Source: Pogonophryne albipinna
Lineage: Eukaryota > Chordata > Actinopteri > Perciformes > Artedidraconidae
NCBI GenBank assembly: GCA_028583405.1
Contig: CM053246.1
Location: 5,217,686-5,281,685 of the forward strand
Direction of reading: 5' to 3'
Length of the DNA: 64,000 nucleotides
A program made the position numbers and the translations under genes. The notes under the pieces are model-generated. The model did not search any database and was not told the DNA's origin. It saw only the letters and a list, made by a program, of their open reading frames with translations. Shown one piece after another: positions 35,401 to 44,843 of the stretch (its first letter is position 1; each line of letters opens with the position of its first letter).

Positions 35401-36799
35401 CATTTAAAAATTAACTTTCAAACACTCTCTTGCCTTCAATTAAACCGACGGGGCCTTTGATTTAAGTTGCAAGGTAAGACAAACTTCTGTATCAATCAAT
35501 TTGCCTCATTCCTTTCATTTGTAAAAAGATATAAAATCTACTTTGGCACCTGATGGTGGGGGAGCAAGGCTAAATCAAAGTGTATTAATAATTAACTCTA
35601 ATTAGCAGTGTGTGAGAGTGGTGTGATGCCTGTTTCGATGGCAGCGCTTCCACTCCCTCCTGAACCTCTGCCTGTTCTCCAGATCATCCACTGTGAGAGA
35701 TGACAGACTACAGAGAGAGGAAGACAAACGTTTCTCGGAGGAAAGGCGCTGGGTCAAAGAGACAGGACTGACTCTTCTGTATCTTCTTTTTATTTATTAT
35801 CTTCACTCGAACAAACCCGGGGAGCAAGGGAAACAAAGAGAAAGAGCAAAGGCAGAGACAAAAGTGTAACCATTTGTTACGACTTCAAGTTAATTAAGGA
35901 GCTTGTTGTGAGATGATGGGGGCACCTGCTTATGTAGGTTTTAACTGAGCAAGAGCATTACGGGGGCAACCACTGAAAAAAGGATCTGAAAGGAGGCTTA
36001 ATTAATGTCTCAGCAGGGGTGGAGGGAACATAGAGACGCAGCTAAAACCCTCACAGGCCCAGTTCCAAACTAGAGCTCTACTAGCTGGGAGAGCATTATA
36101 TTTCAGAGCATTGCATCATTACGGATTATCCAACAAGCACAAGTGTCACTAAGCCAATAAACATCTATAGGACCTCGAGGGGGAAATTAGTCTCTTTCCT
36201 CACACCCAAAGTGTAAGAAGTAATAGAACAAAATTCACCCAATTCCTTTATATAGCAGGGACAAGCCTACACTGAATACTTTAATTAGAAGTGTGTTTGT
36301 ACAAAGCAGCAGATACTACTAACAACAGATACTACTAACAAAGACAATTCATCTTATATTTGAGGGGAAAATCTGATTGCAGCTAACACTTTGACCCTCT
36401 TTGCCGTGATGAATCGGGCGAGTCACATATGCGGATTTTGATTTATCTTCCTGACCTTTTGTATGCAAAGGAGACACGTTCTGTATAACCATAATGTGAC
36501 ACGTCAGAAAAAGAGGTCAGGCCTGTGAGAAAACAAGCCCTCCTCCTCCTCCTCTCCTGCTCTGTGATGAGTCTATTGTTTTGCCTCGCAGTGGCTGCTG
36601 TTATAATGCTGAGCACTGGAAGTTTACCTCGCCCCCGACTTAAAAGTCATGCCTCTGTGAGGCCCAGTACGCAAATAAATGTAGTATACATACGACATGT
36701 ATACAACTTACTGATATTATCTATTTTCTTTAAAAGAGCTAACGGAACTTTCAAAAGGCTCGTTTTTCCTATCTGTTCGAGTAACTTTAACTACACCGA
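32463..36799. other. long gene-free stretch
   Basis: No coding gene or named mobile element is visible in 4.3 kb. A 15-bp perfect hairpin is listed separately. 35560-35700 is rich in TAATTA-type motifs next to balanced sequence, as in developmental enhancers (inference only). A short repeat CAGATACTACTAACAA occurs twice at about 36308-36341. Confidence 0.4.
34910..34946. repeat. perfect 15-bp hairpin
   Basis: AACTGGAACAGGAAG and its exact reverse complement are separated by a 7-base loop, CTGTCCT. The pairing does not continue beyond 15 bp, which is short for a microRNA precursor. Confidence 0.8.
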
Positions 36800-38021
36800 C
36801 GCACGGTGTAGGATGATCATCGATGACTCGTGGGGGAGGAGTGGGAACGGTTGGAGGGCACAGGTCACTGGTGTGGACTGGCTTGATCTGGGACACATGA
36901 AACGTGGGATGAATTTTCATGGTACTGGGGAGCTTCAAGCGGACAGCAGAGGCGTTTATGATGCGCTCAATGAGGAAGGGGCCGAGAAACCGAGGGGACA
37001 GCTTTTTAGACTCGGTGAGGAGGGAGATGTTCTTGGAAGACAACCAAACAGATTGTCCAGGGGTGTAAGGGGGAGCGGCATGTCTGTGACGATTGGCTGA
37101 CCGTTGGTTTCTGGCAGAAGTCCGGAGGAGTTCTGAGCGAGTGTCCCTCCAAATCTTACGGCACCGTTGAATGTGTTGCTGGACGGAAGGAACTGCTAAT
37201 TCACTCTCCTCCTCAGGAAACAGGGGAGGTTGGTACCCTAAGGAGACTTCAAAAGGTGAGAGACCAGTAGCTGAAGACGTGAGTGAATTGAAGGAGTACT
37301 CAACCCAGGGTAGAAGGGAGCTCCAGGTAGATTGATTGCGACTGGCAACACAGCGGAGAGTTGATTCCAGGTCTTGATTGGCCCTTTCAGTTTGACCGTT
37401 TGACTGGGGATGGTAACCAGAGGTTAGACTGACAGATGCACCAAGTGAAAGACAGAAATTCTTCCAGACCTGAGAGGTGAACTGAGGGCCTCGGTCGGAG
37501 ACGATGTCAGCCGGGATTCCATGCAGGCGGAAAACATGCTGGGTGAGAAGTTGGGAGGTCTCCAGGGCTGAGGGGAGCTTGGGCAGAGCTACAAAATGGG
37601 CACATTTGGAGAAACGGTCAATAATGGTTAGAACAGTATTGTTTCCTTGAGAGGGAGGTAGGCCGGTGACAAAGTCCAGTGCTATGTGTGACCAGGGTCG
37701 ACTTGGGATTGGAAGGGGCTGAAGCAATCCTGCAGGTCTCTGATGAGAGGCTTTGCTCCTAGCACATGTAGAACAGGCTGAAACGTACACCTTTGTGGCC
37801 TTGTCCATTGTTGGCCACCAAAAATGTCTCCGGAGAAAGGAGAGTGTGCGGTTGGCACCTGGGTGATTGGCAAAACGGGAGCTGTGGACCCACTGCAAAA
37901 CTTGGGAACGGACTGAGTTGGGGACAAACTGACGATTAGGCGGACCGCTACCAGGGTCAGGTTGCTCCAAAAGCGCCTCTTGGATCGAGTTACTAATTTC
38001 CCAGGTGAGGGCACCCACCAC
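36717..38021 (-). pseudogene. pol: Ty3/gypsy integrase fragment of the pol gene
   Basis: The open frame of 434 codons holds an integrase. The HHCC zinc-binding domain has H46, H53, C83 and C86. The catalytic core follows with D116 ([10 protein letters not shown]), D176 (SDRGPQFTS) and E212 (NGQTERANQ), 35 residues lying between D176 and E212 as in the DD35E family. A C-terminal DNA-binding region continues through [12 protein letters not shown] and LSPRFLGPF to [12 protein letters not shown]. In this fish lineage a chromodomain-like segment normally comes next; here the frame leaves recognisable sequence after about PPPRVIDD and ends in host DNA. The first 15 or so residues lie at the deletion joint. 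Normal function: insertion of retroelement cDNA. The uninterrupted core suggests a young copy or late deletion. Confidence 0.9.
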
Positions 38022-38096
38022 ACAACTCCGCCTAAATTTAGCAGATGACTAGCTGAGCCAGAGTGGTCAGGGTGATCAAAAACAGAGGGAAAATGA

Positions 38097-38420
38097 TCAG
38101 GGGCGCTGGCGAAATACCTTGCTGCATTGAAACAGAAATCTTCTGCATTTCTCCACCTCTCCATGGAAAGGCTCAGGGTCGGCAATGGGAAAATCCTGGC
38201 ATGGAGTAGAATCCAGAGGTGGATTGGAGGGGGCAGGAATTGCAGCAGAAGACGTCAGGGTTGAGATTTGAGCAGCAAGGTTCGAGATGTGTAGTGCCAT
38301 GGACTGATTGCTGTCAACTAAGGCTCGGATCATCTGCTCATGTTGGCCCAGAAGATTTCCCTGATGAGAAAGGGCATGCTGAACAGCAGCGGGATCCGAT
38401 CCAGTGTCAGCGGAGTTCAT
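38097..38420 (-). pseudogene. gag: gag N-terminal fragment
   Basis: A 107-codon frame starts with ATG 16 bases after the LTR end. It begins MNSADTGSDPAAVQHALSHQ, has a heptad-like stretch around LGQHEQMIRALVDSNQSMAL, a Ser/Pro-rich linker, and EPFHGEVEKCRRFLFQCS, the beginning of the capsid domain in fish gypsy Gag. It stops at a TGA after VFRQRP. Normal Gag in this group is several hundred residues with a CCHC zinc knuckle near its end; capsid and knuckle are missing here because the deletion joins directly to the pol 3' portion. Confidence 0.8.
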
Positions 38421-38521
38421 TTTGACCAGTTCGTACTGTTACGCTCTCCACGAGCTTACAGGATTGAACTCACAATGCTCAACACCAGGAAGAGGAGACA
38501 GAGTTTATGAGGTAAAAAAGG

Positions 38522-38527
38522 TTTATT
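38522..38527 (-). terminator. LTR poly(A) signal
   Basis: AATAAA in the minus-strand sense, in TTAATAAACC, lies about 85 bases before the LTR end, where an R/U5 poly(A) signal is expected. Confidence 0.6.
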
Positions 38528-38930
38528 AACCATAACCTTACAGGAGACAAAAAGAGGGATTAGATGTCCACTTAATCCTGGGCCAGGGTTTTCACCAGCG
38601 GAGGTGCGGAGATGCACGGAGGTACGCTGGCGAAGTGAGCCGAGAATTCAGAGCTGGCGAGAGTTTACCGGTTGGAGCTGGTGTGCGTGGAAGCACGGGG
38701 GATACACTGGCGAGGAGAGCCGGGGATCCAGAGCTGGCGAGATTTGACAGGCTTGAGCTGGTGTGCGTGGAAGCATGGAAGAACACAGACGAGGGGTTGG
38801 TGGCTGGACGTGGCAGGCAGAGGAGTAGGCAGACGGATACTGGACAGTAGTGATGGCAGTTTGACACTGAAGCTTCGAACGGAGCTTCAACCCTGGATTT
38901 CCTATTCCATAGAAGCAGTGCTTCGAAGCT

Positions 38931-39050
38931 TGCTTCAAATCACGTGACATATGACGTCAGAAGCAGCAACTGCTTCAAATCACGTGACATATGACGTCAG
39001 AAGCAGCAACTGCTTCAAATCACGTGACATGTGACGTCCGAAGCAGCAAC
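38931..39050 (+). repeat. three 40-bp units with CACGTG and TGACGTCA
   Basis: Units start at 38931, 38971 and 39011 (TGCTTCAAATCACGTGACAT then ATGACGTCAG and AAGCAGCAAC). Each contains the E-box palindrome CACGTG. The first two contain the full CRE palindrome TGACGTCA; the third reads TGACGTCC. The copies are otherwise almost identical, so the amplification is recent. The sites are those bound by USF/MYC-type bHLH and CREB/ATF-type bZIP factors (established knowledge); function here is inference. Confidence 0.9.
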
Positions 39051-39389
39051 TGCTTCATTTCCTGAATGAATCACTTGACTGGTTCGCGGTCCATTCACGC
39101 GATTCAATGCACTGCCTCGTCTCGATTCTGACAGGTGACAGGTTGAAACAGTTTTGAATTTGAGCGCTTCAACACTTTATGACCGCTCTAAACAATGTGT
39201 GGGTTGTTGTCGTAGTTTGCGTTGTTGCTGTTGAGTTGTTGTTGGTATTGCATTTGAATTGTAGTATCATTATAGAGCAAGCCAGGAAGAAAGATAGGTC
39301 GTTCTGGCTCAGGAAACACTTCGAAATGTGGAGAAGTTCTGAACAAAAAGACAATTATCAGTAATATAAAAACAGTTCAACGTTTTAAG

Positions 39390-39470
39390 GAATAGATAGC
39401 CCAGTGGGTAGAGCCGGCGGCCCGAATGCGGCGATGTCTTCGGCGCAGCTGGTTCAAAGCCCGGAATAGA
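39390..39470 (+). repeat. tRNA-like segment with pol III A and B boxes
   Basis: TAGCCCAGTGG (39397-39407) fits the A box and GGTTCAAAGCC (39451-39461) fits the B box, 43 bases apart. The D-arm phrase GTGGGTAGAGC is tRNA-like. The acceptor ends do not pair, so this is not a functional tRNA gene. It looks like a SINE head or tRNA pseudogene carried inside the hAT element. Confidence 0.55.
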
Positions 39471-39935
39471 TATACTTTTAATCATTGCTTTTCAACTTTA
39501 ATACTTTAATAACTGATAAAAGGCCGTCTCCTCCCAAAAAAATGTCCAGCACTCTCTAGTCTCTTCTCAATAACCCAATACACACAATTATCAATCTTTA
39601 ATTGCAAATAGAACATGATATTCAGTCTTAGTGTGTGTGTGCATCGAATATTTTTCAAGGCAAAGATACGTTAAACCCACTGCAGCCTTGCACTTCGCCA
39701 GGAGAGGTCGCTGTAACTGAAGCTTCGAGAAATGAACCTATTTCCGACACAATTGTCCAAGTGGTTCGATGCTTCATTCAAAGCTTCATTTTGCCATCAC
39801 TACTGGACAGAGAGAGCACAAGGTAAGGATAACAAGAACACAGAGAGTATAGTTTAGCTATAGCGAATATACCAAGTCGTATTACCAGCGTGGTGAAACG
39901 ACGAACTGGTGAATACTGGATGGAGGAACCGGGTA

Positions 39936-39943
39936 TATATGCA
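39936..39943 (-). promoter_or_regulatory. TATA box of the gypsy LTR
   Basis: GCATATATACCC on the minus strand lies about 175 bases inside the LTR, the usual position for a retroelement core promoter. Motif evidence only. Confidence 0.45.
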
Positions 39944-40113
39944 GGTGAAGGTGAGTAGTTGTAATCTGGATGATGAGCAACAGCTGAGGGGATGAGTTGG
40001 CGGGAAACAGAAGTGGGTCAGCCACGCCCAGCAAGGAAGACAAACACACAGACAGACAAAAACAAACACAAAACAAAGGGGAGAAGAAGGAGGGAGAACT
40101 GCAAATCCTCACA

Positions 40114-41173
40114 TTTATAAATGTTAAACCAGTGATACATTTAAAATATCATGTGGAATGCCTTATGTTAGTGTTTTATTAAGATAAATGAAATGGAGAA
40201 CAATTTACCATAGCATACCATAGCATACCATAACACTACTTTGCATATTTGAATATGATGAATAAATAAGTCGTATATGTAATCACTTTCCTTTATTACT
40301 CTTAACTTCTGTAAGTTACTCTATATCATAATTCAGTTGATGGGATACCATACAACTGAGGTCACATGTATGGAAGGCCAGTCAAAATGTTGATTTGCAT
40401 GTTGTCAGCCTTGTATGGTTTCTTCACACCAAACAAGTCAATGCAAAAGTGCAAATGCATGTGCAAGTTGGCTTTTGTTTTGTGGTTGAATCAGAAATGG
40501 AGGAAAACACTATTATAGCCGTGTAGGCTTATGTCATCAATAACAAACATCTCAAATTACTTTAAGTTTATTTTTAAAGTTACACAGTATCTTTGTGTAT
40601 GAACACATTGCAGAGTTGAAATGCTTACATTAGATGACTTTTTATTTGTTATGTTGATAGGGTGGCTACATTATTAGCATAGCCGTAAACTATTCAAACT
40701 CAATTGAGAAAACAAGCATCTCAAAAATTGTCGGCTAACGGACAACACTGACAGATCATCAGTTCAGACTGCTAACAATAAGGCATCATGATGTAGTTAT
40801 TAGCACACTTTTTACACAGCGAAATCTGTTTATTTTAGGTTTAAAATGCAGTTGCAAAACTGATGCATATTGAAAAAAAAGGAATTTAGCTTTGCAAAGA
40901 ATTACAAATAAGAACAAGTTATGCTGCAGTCAGGGTCACTATTACAATGCCAGTCATATCATCTGGACCAATGAAAGAGAGAGAGAGACTGCTAACGGTA
41001 CCTAGACGTCCAAAAAAAGGTACGCAAGCTTTTCTATTTAGCATCCACTTTCTGAGTGAAAGCTACAGCGATTAGCCTAAACATTTTCACGCTTTGCCTA
41101 AAAGCTATTTATTTTTCTTTAAACAAAAGGGAAAATGTGAATGAAATGTTATATTAGTATTAAGTATCATTAG
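40114..41173. other. intergenic, no gene seen
   Basis: Only a small tandem repeat of ACCATAGCAT around 40206-40235 stands out. Confidence 0.4.
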
Positions 41174-42119
41174 CAGTTGCGGCTCCAGAGTATTTGTGTT
41201 GGGTAATCTATGGTAGGGCTAACCCATACAGTGGTGGGGCTCAAGTCAGTATTTGCAATGTAACTACATACACGCTATATCGCACCCCTTGACAGTGAAA
41301 CGCCACGCGTGAGGTTTAGATTATTTCCCTGTCTCAATCCAAATTGAACTGTATGAAATAAAAAGGCACATTTGTCTTGTAGTAAATAAAAAGGGCGACC
41401 TGGAGCCAATCCTGCAATTTTCTGCTGAAAACCCAACCCCTGCAGGGGGGTCTGGGGGGATTCTCCCCCAGGAGATTTTTTGAAATACTAACATAAAATT
41501 CACATCTATTAATTTACTACACGACATATTTAAAAAAATGAATGCCATTTTAGTTAGCTTACTTTGTTCTGAAAGCTGAACCTGCTGCTCCTCACAGAGA
41601 GAAGAGGGAAGAGGCTGTGAATTACTTTACATTGTGGATAAGGGTGGATAGCCCCCATTGTTCTGTGTGTCAAAATGAAAGACAGCCCACACACCTATCA
41701 ATCATCAAACCGTGGGGTCTTATTTCATTACGTGTTGATTTCTATCAACACGTAATGTTGTATTGATGTATATAGAGATGTACTACAGCAAAAGTATTCT
41801 CCGTGGGGACTTCCTGCAACAACACCACGCCGTTATCTTGATTCTGATTGGCCAGAAGACATTATCAAAGATGTTCTATTGAGAAGACGATCACTACGTG
41901 ACAAAAGTTTTCAAACCGTTTCTAGTCTTCGGTATTTCCAGACAAGTGGCTACTAAAATCAATCTTACTAACTGCTGTCTGTGCAATTTACTGCGCGCGA
42001 GTTGGCGGACTTTATTTTGCTTACTTTAACATCATTTTTCATGGTGGGGCTAAGGTGGGGCTAAGCCATTTCTTGGTATGGCTGTAGCCTACCCCAGCCA
42101 TACCCTGGCGCCGCCACTG
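41174..42119 (+). mobile_element. complete non-autonomous hAT element
   Basis: The left end CAGTTGCGGCTCCAGAGTAT and the right end (reverse strand) CAGTGGCGGCGCCAGGGTAT are inverted repeats with few mismatches. ATCATTAG flanks both ends (41166-41173 and 42120-42127) and shows the hAT T2/A7 pattern. The 946-bp body is non-coding. A nearly identical truncated copy sits at 31649-32355. A perfect stem of 14 bp with loop TTCT lies at 41726-41757. Confidence 0.9.
41726..41757. repeat. perfect 14-bp hairpin inside the hAT element
   Basis: CATTACGTGTTGAT and ATCAACACGTAATG are separated by TTCT. The copy at 32144-32175 carries one mismatch (CATTATG). Hairpins of this kind are frequent in subterminal regions of non-autonomous elements. 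Confidence 0.85.
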
Positions 42120-42127
42120 ATCATTAG

Positions 42128-44595
42128 TTATTTTCTTTCCAAAAAGGGAGAATGCAAATTTCAAGTTGAACTTTTGTATGTAGCAAGGTGCATGTCTATC
42201 ACTATATCTTAATTTAACATAAAGCTTATGTGTAGAATCGACTTTGACGATGTATGCAGAAAATGATTGAGAACAGGATTCTTCCCCCCTCTGTATTACA
42301 GAACACACTTACATTTGAATGTCTCAGCTATTCATGCATCTCAAATTACATACATTATACTTCATTGTAAATCCCAAATCAGGACCGGATTGAGCTGAGG
42401 AGATGTGTGAACATATGTGTAAATCTGTGTGTATGAGGGGATGGCAGCAAGCACTTTAAATATTAATACCTTTTTTTCTTGCCATACTTCAAAAAGGTGA
42501 CAATAATGCAGGGCTGTGAGGAGGCACCTCCTCTCTGAGGGGAGAATCAAAAACAGAGAAAGGGAGAGTGTCCTGTCATAATTAAACATGCATGGGCACT
42601 TTTTTTTTTCACAGATGCTGTTTGTTCCGCTGGCCTGGGTTTTGACAGGACGCCAAAACAAGCCCAGGTGGAACAGGGTGTGCAAACAAGCTTGTGAGTA
42701 CAGGCATGAAACACACAAATTACCACCTAGACCAGATGAATATGCAAGTGCTGGGATCAGGGCCAGCAGGCCATCCCATGATCAGAGGCACAGCCAGGTG
42801 AGAGCAAACAAACAAAGACAAGGCATGCGTTCCTCCAGGTAAATCTTTGAGGTTGCACCAAAATATCTGATTAACTGACGGTGTTTTACTAACTTCATCA
42901 TGGAGCCCCTGTCAGGCAGGCTATCATTATGGCCCTGCATCCCTCATTCATCAGGCAGCTAGGAAGGGTTAGACAACATGAGGTTCTGGCCATTGGTATT
43001 TCGTTCAGCTCCATCCTGCTCCTCCAGTAATTGATACAAGACAGTCTGAAACATTGGTCAGAAGGCAGCAAACCATTTGTGAATACAGGCCTGCCAAGCC
43101 TGAAAGAAAAACAATAACAAGGCAAGATATGCTGGGAAGACAACAGATGGATGTGCAAGTCCGCTGATGGATGTGTTGGGGGCTGGTGCAGAGGTACAGA
43201 GGGGGAGAAATTAGGTTGGAAAAATTGATAGAATGGAAAGAGAAAGGAGGCAGGGGAGGGAGCCGAGGAGACAGATTGAGAAGGAGTGAGTGGAGTCCCA
43301 CAAGAGAAATTGTAAAGTAAAGCTGAGTGAGTGAGCACCGGCAGTCCAGGGACATCTCGCAGGTTTTTTCCAGGGGGGAGAATCAGAGACAGAGAGTGCA
43401 TGTCAGGTCCCCGGGCGCTCCGGAGCCCAGGCACTTCCTGACATAAGTAGCCTCCCAAAGATGAACAGCATCACCTCGGCTACAGTTAGAAGGTCGAGAA
43501 ATTACTCCCACTGCACATGGCCCTCCTTCCCCCTTACACCATGTGACCTCTCCTCCTCCACCCGGAGATGCTTCCCATCCACTCTGGCCTCTCAGAAAAA
43601 AGGCAGCTCTTCCACTTGGTGGGACACGGAGACCGGTGCAGCACAGCAGACCTTTTTCCACATGAGTTTACCCGTTAAGGCTGTTCTAAAATAAAGCCCT
43701 CTTAGTCACACATGAACTGAGGGTGAATTATGGATGGGGCCTTGGTGATGCAGTTGTGGGATATCTTAATGACACCCAACACGTCTCCCTTTGACTCCCA
43801 GGCTGCCGTAAATTAACTAGCTCTCATAATTAAACTGGGGGAGAGAACAAGCTTGGTCATCAATAAGTCATCACTGGCGGCTTCAGTTTACTAGCCTGCA
43901 CTCACTGATTGTGTCGTCTAAAGTGATTCCGCACGCTCCTCTGGGCGGGCATACACTCTGCCCTAAAGCCTCATTTCAACACAGCACTCACCTAATAATA
44001 AGCATGAATGAATAACTCACATTAAAACGTGATTAACGTGGATTAAGCACAATAAGCAATGGTAATTAATAAAATAATATGCTCCCTGTTAGCATGCTAA
44101 AGCTACGTTTTTGTGACCTGTGGATACAGATGCTTCTCATACCGCTCCCCTAAGAGTTTTTTGATAAGAAGAAGATACGCGGGATAACACCGGAAACTGT
44201 CCATTTATTTGCATTCAAAAGATGCTGCTGTCCTAAATGCGTTTTCATCATGTTCTCCTGCATCCCCATCTAACATTCATGTCTCCTTTTTATGCTTTTA
44301 TCACCTTGAATACGCCCGGCTCAGCCAACCATGTAGTGCTCCCTTATCTGCCAGATCCAGCAACATCTAGCGGGCCAGCCGAAGTAAAACACGTCGTGTC
44401 CTCGACTTCGCTTTTTACCATTTAGTGACACAAACATCAGGGCGGATTATATGGCGGTATAACAAATATTGACCTGGGATTTTCTTTCCACACTTTGTTA
44501 TCTGTATTGAAAACCATGGCAAACGTGACTTCCCTTCAAAAAACAGCATTTCATTTAAGCATATTTCTAGACACAATGATAGGCTTGTCATATTA
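42128..44595. other. gene-free stretch, candidate conserved non-coding DNA
   Basis: No supported gene. Open frames of up to 186 codons around 42900-43460 are Pro/Ser/Leu-rich, overlap each other in several frames and have no domain, so I do not accept them. 43680-44050 has TAATTAA-type motifs in balanced sequence. Confidence 0.35.
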
Positions 44596-44843
44596 ATGTC
44601 CAATCCCTAATGCAATTAACAACGTTTAAATTACTTGCATAATGTCTGGCAACCTGCAATTTCCTACATTAGCTGAGTAAATCAATTAAAGCCCTTTTTG
44701 GTTTTCTTCTAGCTAATGTTTGAACGCAATGATCATTTTGTCCTTAATGTAAAATCCCTAATGCAATTAAAAACATTTCAATTACTTGCATAATCTCTGG
44801 CAACCTGTCATTTCCTAAATTAGCTGAGTAAATAAATGAAAGG
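44596..44843 (+). repeat. diverged tandem duplication, 151-bp period
   Basis: ATGT.CAATCCCTAATGCAATTAA ... TTACTTGCATAAT.TCTGGCAACCTG ... TTAGCTGAGTAAAT recurs at 44596-44692 and 44747-44843. The two 97-bp halves agree at roughly nine positions in ten; the 54-bp spacer is not repeated. Both contain TTGCATAAT, an octamer-like motif. Confidence 0.85.

Larger units (their letters stand above)
38848..39802. mobile_element. hAT element inserted in the gypsy LTR
   Basis: The ends TAGTGATGGC are perfect inverted repeats of 10 bp, followed on both sides by AAGCTTYGAA-type motifs. CTGGACAG flanks both ends (38840-38847 and 39803-39810), has T at position 2 and A at 7 as is usual for hAT duplications, and the termini fit the hAT pattern YARNG. 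The 955-bp body encodes no transposase. It holds three tandem 40-bp units and a tRNA-like pol III promoter. It inserted after the gypsy element, because it splits that LTR. Confidence 0.9.
36800..40113 (-). mobile_element. Ty3/gypsy retrotransposon, internally deleted, 3'-truncated
   Basis: Reading on the minus strand: a 5' LTR (40113-38437, starting TGTGAGGATTTGC and ending CGTAACA), a leader of only 16 bases, the start of gag, then directly the integrase region. Protease, reverse transcriptase and RNase H are absent, removed by a deletion at about 38020-38095. The integrase similarity ends near 36800 and no 3' LTR follows, so the 3' part is also lost. The LTR is interrupted by a 955-bp hAT element. 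The copy cannot be autonomous. It resembles the abundant fish gypsy lineage with no envelope gene. Confidence 0.85.
38437..40113 (-). repeat. 5' LTR of the gypsy element, split by a hAT insertion
   Basis: On the minus strand the LTR begins TGTGAGGATTTGCAG at 40113 and ends GAGCGTAACA at 38437. Subtracting the 955-bp insert and its 8-bp duplication leaves about 714 bp. It contains a TATATA box (near 39936-39943) and an AATAAA signal (38522-38527 as TTTATT on the plus strand) in the expected order. A degenerate internal repeat of GGTGTGCGTGGAAGCA-like units lies at 38680-38780. Confidence 0.75.

Noticed and set aside
36525..37100. 191-codon plus-strand frame
   Set aside because: Largely the antisense of the gypsy integrase gene; its hydrophobic N-terminus is a chance frame in unique DNA.
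38931..39050. CRISPR-like array
   Set aside because: The 40-bp units are directly contiguous with no unique spacers, and the DNA is eukaryotic.
39390..39470. Functional tRNA gene
   Set aside because: A and B boxes are present but the acceptor ends do not pair and no anticodon arm of normal form can be drawn.
42898..43458. 186-codon minus-strand frame
   Set aside because: Low-complexity Pro/Ser/Leu content, another frame of similar length overlaps it, and no domain or splice support is visible.
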